Assembly: GCF_018687075.1 (NCBI RefSeq)
Contig: NZ_CP061285.1
Coordinates: forward strand, 62,001-126,000
Direction of reading: 5' to 3'
Source: Polynucleobacter sp. MWH-UH35A
GTDB lineage: Bacteria; Pseudomonadota; Gammaproteobacteria; Burkholderiales; Burkholderiaceae
DNA length: 64,000 nucleotides
The position numbers were made by a program, and so were the translations under genes. The notes under the pieces were generated by a model, which worked only from the letters and a program-made list of their open reading frames with translations, had not been told where the DNA came from and searched no databases. Positions 60,024 through 64,000 of this stretch are shown here, piece by piece; the first letter of the stretch is position 1; each line of letters begins with the position of its first letter.

Positions 60024-61895
60024 ATGCATGCGCTAATTAATAATTTGATGACCCTGGCTGTTGGACATCTCCAAAAAGGGGACTTGGCTAGCGCGGAGAA
60101 ATTATTAAAGCAGTCGCTGACTGTGGCCCCAAAAAATTCAGAGGCATTACGGCTGCTAGGCGTTACTTTTGCATTTAAAAAAGATTTGCAAGAGGCGCTA
60201 AAAGCGCTGGATAAGGCAATCAAAGTCGATCCAAACAATTGGTTGGCCCACAGTAATCGCGGCAACGTTCTGAAGGATCTCAATCAATTCGATGCAGCAT
60301 TAAAAAGCTATGACCGGACTATTGCTCTGCAACCAAATTATGCAGAGGCCTATAACAACAAAGGTAATCTTTACCAAGATCTCAAGAGATATGAAGACGC
60401 AGTAAAGAGTTATGATCAGGCAATTGCTTTGCAACCAAATTATGCAGATGCTTATAGCAATGCGGGCAATGCTCTTAATAAATTAAATTTACTTGATTTA
60501 TCTTTAAATGCTCATGAAAAAGCAATGCAATTGGGCGGCGAAAATGTGGCTGCTTATATAAGCTGCAAGATGCAGTTGTGTGATTGGGGCGGCATTCAGG
60601 GGCATCTAGAAAAAATTCAGCGTGGCGATATTGCTCGTAAGGATTTGTTTTATCCTTTTCATATTCTATCTATATGTAACTCGCCTCAGGTTATTAAAGA
60701 AGTCACCCAAAGCTATATGGCTTTACATTACCCTGACAAAACGGATTTATGGGAATTTGATAAGACCAAACAAAATAAAAAAATTCGCCTTGGATACTTC
60801 TCTCCTGATTTCAGAAATCATGCCGTCTCATTTTTGATTGCTGGCTTGATTGAGGCACATGATAAGAATAAATTTGAGTTAATAGCGTTTTCAATGGGAT
60901 CTGATGCTTCTGATGAAATGCGCGAGCGCCTCAAAGCTAGTTTTGATCAATTTATAGATATTTCCTCTAAAAGCGATTTAGAGGTTGCAAAGTTAGCAAG
61001 AGAAATGCAAATTGATATTGCTATTGATTTAGCGGGAATCACCCAAAACGCACGACCAAGCATTTTTGCTTACCGCACAGCTCCAATTCAGATGGGCTAT
61101 CTAGGTTACCTGGGTACCATGGCTGCTCCATATTATGACTACATCATTGCCGATGAGGTCATTATCCCCAATGAATATAGAAATGCCTATTCAGAAAAGA
61201 TCATATACCTACCAAGCTACCAGGCAAACGATCCTAAACGTGAGATTTCAAGTCGCGTATTTACAAGAGAAGAGTTTGGTATTTCTGAGGCGTCATTCGT
61301 TTACTGTTGCTTTAACAATAATTACAAATTTACCCCTTCAATTTTGGATAGTTGGTCAAAAATTCTGAAGAGTGTAGATAAGGGCGTAATGCTTCTTCAT
61401 GCCGAGAGCGATACGGTTAAAAGGAATTTATTGGCTGAATTTAATTCTCGTGGAATAGAGTCTTCTCGAATCTTTTTTGCTGAGCGATTGCCCCGTGCGG
61501 AATATCTATCTCGTTATCGTATAGCTGATTTATTTTTGGATACATCCCCCTACAATGCTGGTACAACAGCTAGTGACGCTCTTTGGGCTGGTCTGCCAGC
61601 GCTTACTTTCCTCGGAAATACATTTTCAGCAAGAATGGGCGGTAGCCTTTTGAAGTCTGTTGGACTGCCTGAGATGATTTGTGATTCGCAGAAAGCTTAT
61701 GAAGATTTAGCGATTATGCTTGGTCTAAATCCATCAAGGTGTGCCAACGTTAAGGAAAAGTTAGCCGCTAACCGTTTGTGCACACCTCTTTTTGATATCA
61801 AGACATTTGCTGCAAACTTAGAAAATGGATTAAGCCAGGCGCATGAGAAGTTTTTGAATGGCATGCTCCCAGATCACATAATCATCAACCCATAA
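60024..61895 (+). CDS. TPR protein with GT41 (SPINDLY/OGT-like) glycosyltransferase domain
   Basis: A 623-aa protein. Residues about 5-180 hold tetratricopeptide repeats, two of which are close copies (LQPNYAEAYNNKGN and LQPNYADAYSNAGN). From about residue 253 the GT41 domain follows: IRLGYFSPDFRNHAVSFL (active-site His), LAGITQNARPSIFAYRTAPI, QMGYLGYLGTMAAPYYDYI, CCFNNNYKFTPSILDSW with the lysine equivalent to the UDP-binding lysine of OGT, and DTSPYNAGTTASDALWAGLP. All expected motifs are intact. The start has no clear Shine-Dalgarno. It opens an AT-richer cluster after tRNA-Thr. Protein O-glycosylation is the family role; the substrate is unknown. Confidence 0.88.
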   Translation: MHALINNLMTLAVGHLQKGDLASAEKLLKQSLTVAPKNSEALRLLGVTFAFKKDLQEALKALDKAIKVDPNNWLAHSNRGNVLKDLNQFDAALKSYDRTIALQPNYAEAYNNKGNLYQDLKRYEDAVKSYDQAIALQPNYADAYSNAGNALNKLNLLDLSLNAHEKAMQLGGENVAAYISCKMQLCDWGGIQGHLEKIQRGDIARKDLFYPFHILSICNSPQVIKEVTQSYMALHYPDKTDLWEFDKTKQNKKIRLGYFSPDFRNHAVSFLIAGLIEAHDKNKFELIAFSMGSDASDEMRERLKASFDQFIDISSKSDLEVAKLAREMQIDIAIDLAGITQNARPSIFAYRTAPIQMGYLGYLGTMAAPYYDYIIADEVIIPNEYRNAYSEKIIYLPSYQANDPKREISSRVFTREEFGISEASFVYCCFNNNYKFTPSILDSWSKILKSVDKGVMLLHAESDTVKRNLLAEFNSRGIESSRIFFAERLPRAEYLSRYRIADLFLDTSPYNAGTTASDALWAGLPALTFLGNTFSARMGGSLLKSVGLPEMICDSQKAYEDLAIMLGLNPSRCANVKEKLAANRLCTPLFDIKTFAANLENGLSQAHEKFLNGMLPDHIIINP

Positions 61896-61911
61896 CAAAA
61901 TAGGTGATGCT

Positions 61912-62592
61912 ATAAAAGTTCATTTTATCGTAGCTACAAGAGTTAGCTTAGAAGATTTTTATTTAAAGACAGCTACAGGGAAATCTTTAGCCCTATATAA
62001 ATCCTCCGATTTAGTGGTGCATGTATACCCAGAAAATAAAGCGAGTTTATCTGCAATTTATAACTCGGCAATTGAGCGCTTTGTTAGCGAATCATGCATT
62101 CTCGTTTTTGCTCATGATGACTTGCTCATAACTGATTTTTATTGGATGCATACTGTTTTCAATGGCTTGCAACACTTTGGGGTCGTGGGATGTGCTGGGA
62201 ATGTTAGTAGGGCACCTTTTCAGCCGGCTTGGGCTTTTAAAAATTTGGATTTTGAATGGGATGCCCCACAAAATTTAAGCGGCATTGTTGGCCATGGAAG
62301 ACAATTTCCCCCGGAAAATTTGGCTGTGTTCGGACCACCATTTCGACAAGTTAAATTGTTGGATGGGCTCTTTCTAGCGGCTTTTAGTGACACCCTAAAA
62401 AAGTCAAACCTTCGCTTTGATGAGCGATTTGATTTTCACTTCTATGATATGGATTTTTGTCGTCAGGCGGAGTTTCTTGGGGTGAGTATGGGTACGATAC
62501 CGCTATCTTTAGTCCATGAGAGTGGGGGTAGCTATGCATCCGAATCGTGGACCAATGCGTACGGAAAATATATGGAGAAATGGACTTCGTAG
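61912..62592 (+). CDS. Small glycosyltransferase-like protein, apparent ATA start
   Basis: The coherent frame begins 16 nt after the preceding stop: ATA 61912 gives IKVHFIVATRVSLEDFYLKT, with TAGGTG as a Shine-Dalgarno 5 nt before. The first GTG (62014) would remove 34 residues of the strand-turn-helix start. In total 226 aa. Motifs suggest a GT2-like glycosyltransferase: ILVFAHDDLLITDFYW (Asp-Asp in DxD-like position), VVGCAGN, LLDGLFLAAFS, RFDERFDFHFYDMDFCRQAE and VHESGGSY near the C-terminus. It sits between two TPR-GT41 genes and probably works on the same glycan or protein. An upstream ATG lost by mutation is an alternative reading. Confidence 0.7.
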   Translation: MKVHFIVATRVSLEDFYLKTATGKSLALYKSSDLVVHVYPENKASLSAIYNSAIERFVSESCILVFAHDDLLITDFYWMHTVFNGLQHFGVVGCAGNVSRAPFQPAWAFKNLDFEWDAPQNLSGIVGHGRQFPPENLAVFGPPFRQVKLLDGLFLAAFSDTLKKSNLRFDERFDFHFYDMDFCRQAEFLGVSMGTIPLSLVHESGGSYASESWTNAYGKYMEKWTS

Positions 62593-62687
62593 GATGGTAA
62601 GCATATAAATATTGCTATGCTAATTAAAATTTTTGCCATCTTGACCTTTAATCGGTTTGATAAATTCTATGCAGATAAAGTTTTCTA

Positions 62688-64000
62688 ATGAGTCATGATC
62701 ATCAATCTATAATTGAGCAAGCATTCCAAGCTTTGCAGATGGGAAACTGGATTAGAGCGGAGGAAATGCTTAAGAATTTTTTATGCATGACTCCAAGCAA
62801 CTTTGATGCCACACATCTTTTGGCAATAGTTTACGCAAGTCAATCTAATCATCACGAGGCAATTAAGTGGTATTCGGAAGCGCATAAATTGAGCCCTGCT
62901 CAATATTCGGTTCTTTCAAATTGGGGGTCCTCTCTAAATCTGCTTGGCAAAAATGATGAGGCTTTAATTGCCTTTACAAAAGCGCTAAATCTTAGTCCTT
63001 ATGCCCCTGAAGTTTTATATAACACTGGAAATGTTCTTTGTGATTTAAATCGACATGCAGAAGCACTAATATTTTTTAAAAATGCCGTCAAATTAAACCC
63101 AGAATATTTTCAAGCCCATAATAATTACGGAAAAGCGCTATATGATTTAGGGCGCTATCCAGAAGCTTTGAATTGTTTTGATAATGCTTTGCGCATTAAC
63201 CAATCTTTTTTAGATTCCTTAATCAATAAAAGCGAAACCCTAAAAAAGCTTAAACGTTACGATGAAGCAATCACTTTCGTTGATAGGGCATTGAAATTAA
63301 ATCCTGAGTGTGCTGAGGCTTATTCCAATAAGGGAAATATATTAAATGAACTTAAACGTTACGATGAAGCAATCACTTTCGTTGATAGGGCATTGAAATT
63401 AAATCCTGAGTGTGCTGAGACTTATTCCAATAAGGGAAATACATTAAATGAACTAAGGCGACATGACGAGGCAGTCGCTTGCTTTGAAAAGGCCCTCAGT
63501 TTAAATCCCAATCTAGATAAGATATTTGGAAATTTACTTCATACCAAAATGAAAATTTGTAGTTGGTTAGGTTTCGAGGAGTCTCTTAAGGCCATTGAGA
63601 ATATGGCCGAAAAAGACAAGATGATTTCAAATCCATTTCCACTTCTATCTTTATTTGATAATCCATTAATTCACAAAAAATCTTCCAAACTTTATATCCA
63701 GTCTAAATATCCACTTAATACTGCTTTGGGCCCAATTCCTAAGCGCTCAAAAAATCGAAAAATTCGAATAGGATATTTCTCGGCTGATTTTAAGATTCAT
63801 CCCATAGCTTTTCTTATTGCTGAGCTGATTGAACTTCATGATAGGGATAGTTTTGATATATATGCTTTTTCATTAGAGCGCGCTAACGATGAAATGAGGG
63901 GGCGCCTTTTTAAGGCATTTGATCATTTTATTGATACAGAAAAAATGTCAGATATTGAGATTGCCCAGCTGGCTCGAGATTTTGCGATAGATATTGCAGT
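62688..64000 (+). CDS. TPR protein with GT41 domain, cut by the window end
   Basis: Translation from ATG 62688 (MSHDHQSIIEQAFQALQMGN) stays open for 437 codons to the window edge. Residues about 5-290 are tetratricopeptide repeats, including two almost identical 34-residue units (188-221 and 222-255). The GT41 domain begins near residue 355 with RKIRIGYFSADFKIHPIAFL and runs to FAIDIAV, corresponding to the first quarter of the domain in the gene at 60024. The C-terminal catalytic part is outside the window. Codons are AT-rich compared with the his and mla genes. Confidence 0.85.
   Translation, partial: MSHDHQSIIEQAFQALQMGNWIRAEEMLKNFLCMTPSNFDATHLLAIVYASQSNHHEAIKWYSEAHKLSPAQYSVLSNWGSSLNLLGKNDEALIAFTKALNLSPYAPEVLYNTGNVLCDLNRHAEALIFFKNAVKLNPEYFQAHNNYGKALYDLGRYPEALNCFDNALRINQSFLDSLINKSETLKKLKRYDEAITFVDRALKLNPECAEAYSNKGNILNELKRYDEAITFVDRALKLNPECAETYSNKGNTLNELRRHDEAVACFEKALSLNPNLDKIFGNLLHTKMKICSWLGFEESLKAIENMAEKDKMISNPFPLLSLFDNPLIHKKSSKLYIQSKYPLNTALGPIPKRSKNRKIRIGYFSADFKIHPIAFLIAELIELHDRDSFDIYAFSLERANDEMRGRLFKAFDHFIDTEKMSDIEIAQLARDFAIDIA
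63249..63452 (+). repeat. 102-bp direct tandem duplication encoding one TPR unit
   Basis: Copies at 63249-63350 and 63351-63452 match at 100 of 102 positions. The differences are G/A at 63318/63420 (Ala to Thr) and T/C at 63340/63442 (Ile to Thr). The period of 34 codons equals one TPR, so the frame and fold are kept. Neighbouring repeats have diverged much more, so this duplication is recent. Confidence 0.97.

Noticed and set aside
60300-60470. Recent duplication also in the first TPR-GT41 gene
   Set aside because: The two repeats share LQPNYA(E/D)AY but differ at many bases, so this is normal TPR similarity and not a fresh duplication.

Overview
This window is typical betaproteobacterial chromosome. 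Gene order, protein lengths and the moderate G+C content suggest a small-genome member of the Burkholderiaceae, most likely Polynucleobacter or a close relative. That identification rests on recognising proteins and synteny, not on a database search. No rRNA operon, CRISPR array, prophage or plasmid origin was seen.

Layout. (1) 1-9987: end of the S10 operon, then the spc and alpha ribosomal operons (rplP to rplQ, with secY, infA and rpoA), closed by a strong intrinsic terminator. (2) 10-20 kb: cutA-dsbD, hemB-engB, a diheme cytochrome c4, lysA-lptM, cyaY, aroK-aroB, and a remnant type IV pilus locus in which the secretin gene has an in-frame TAA and a missing middle domain. (3) 20-35 kb: mrcA (PBP1A), a REP-associated transposase with flanking inverted repeats, glutamate synthase gltBD, the complete mlaFEDACB lipid-transport operon, and a two-gene ABC-2 exporter. 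(4) 35-46 kb: ibaG, murA, the histidine operon hisGD-[hisC inverted]-BHAFIE, a HIT-family gene and tatABC. (5) 46-52 kb: a Sel1-repeat protein, a major porin and a glutamate/aspartate-type ABC importer, gltIJKL. (6) 52-60 kb: a minus-strand trio mscL / TPR-GT41 glycosyltransferase / HtrA-like protease, then petABC (cytochrome bc1), sspA-sspB and tRNA-Thr(UGU). (7) 60-64 kb: a visibly AT-richer glycosylation cluster with two TPR-GT41 (SPINDLY/OGT-like) genes around a small glycosyltransferase-like gene that seems to start at ATA. The last gene runs off the window.

How the parts relate. Most of the window is envelope and core metabolism: outer-membrane lipid asymmetry (Mla), murein (MurA, PBP1A), export (SecY, TatABC), disulfide handling (DsbD), and respiration (bc1, c4). 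The Rieske protein has a twin-arginine N-terminus, which links petA to the Tat genes about 10 kb away.

The most interesting signals are: the eroded pilQ/pilP locus; the apparent inversion of the aroB-to-mrcA block with a RAYT transposase at one edge; the single-gene inversion of hisC inside the his operon with its own terminator; and the TPR-GT41 glycosylation cluster after tRNA-Thr, which carries an almost perfect 102-bp repeat duplication and a non-ATG start.
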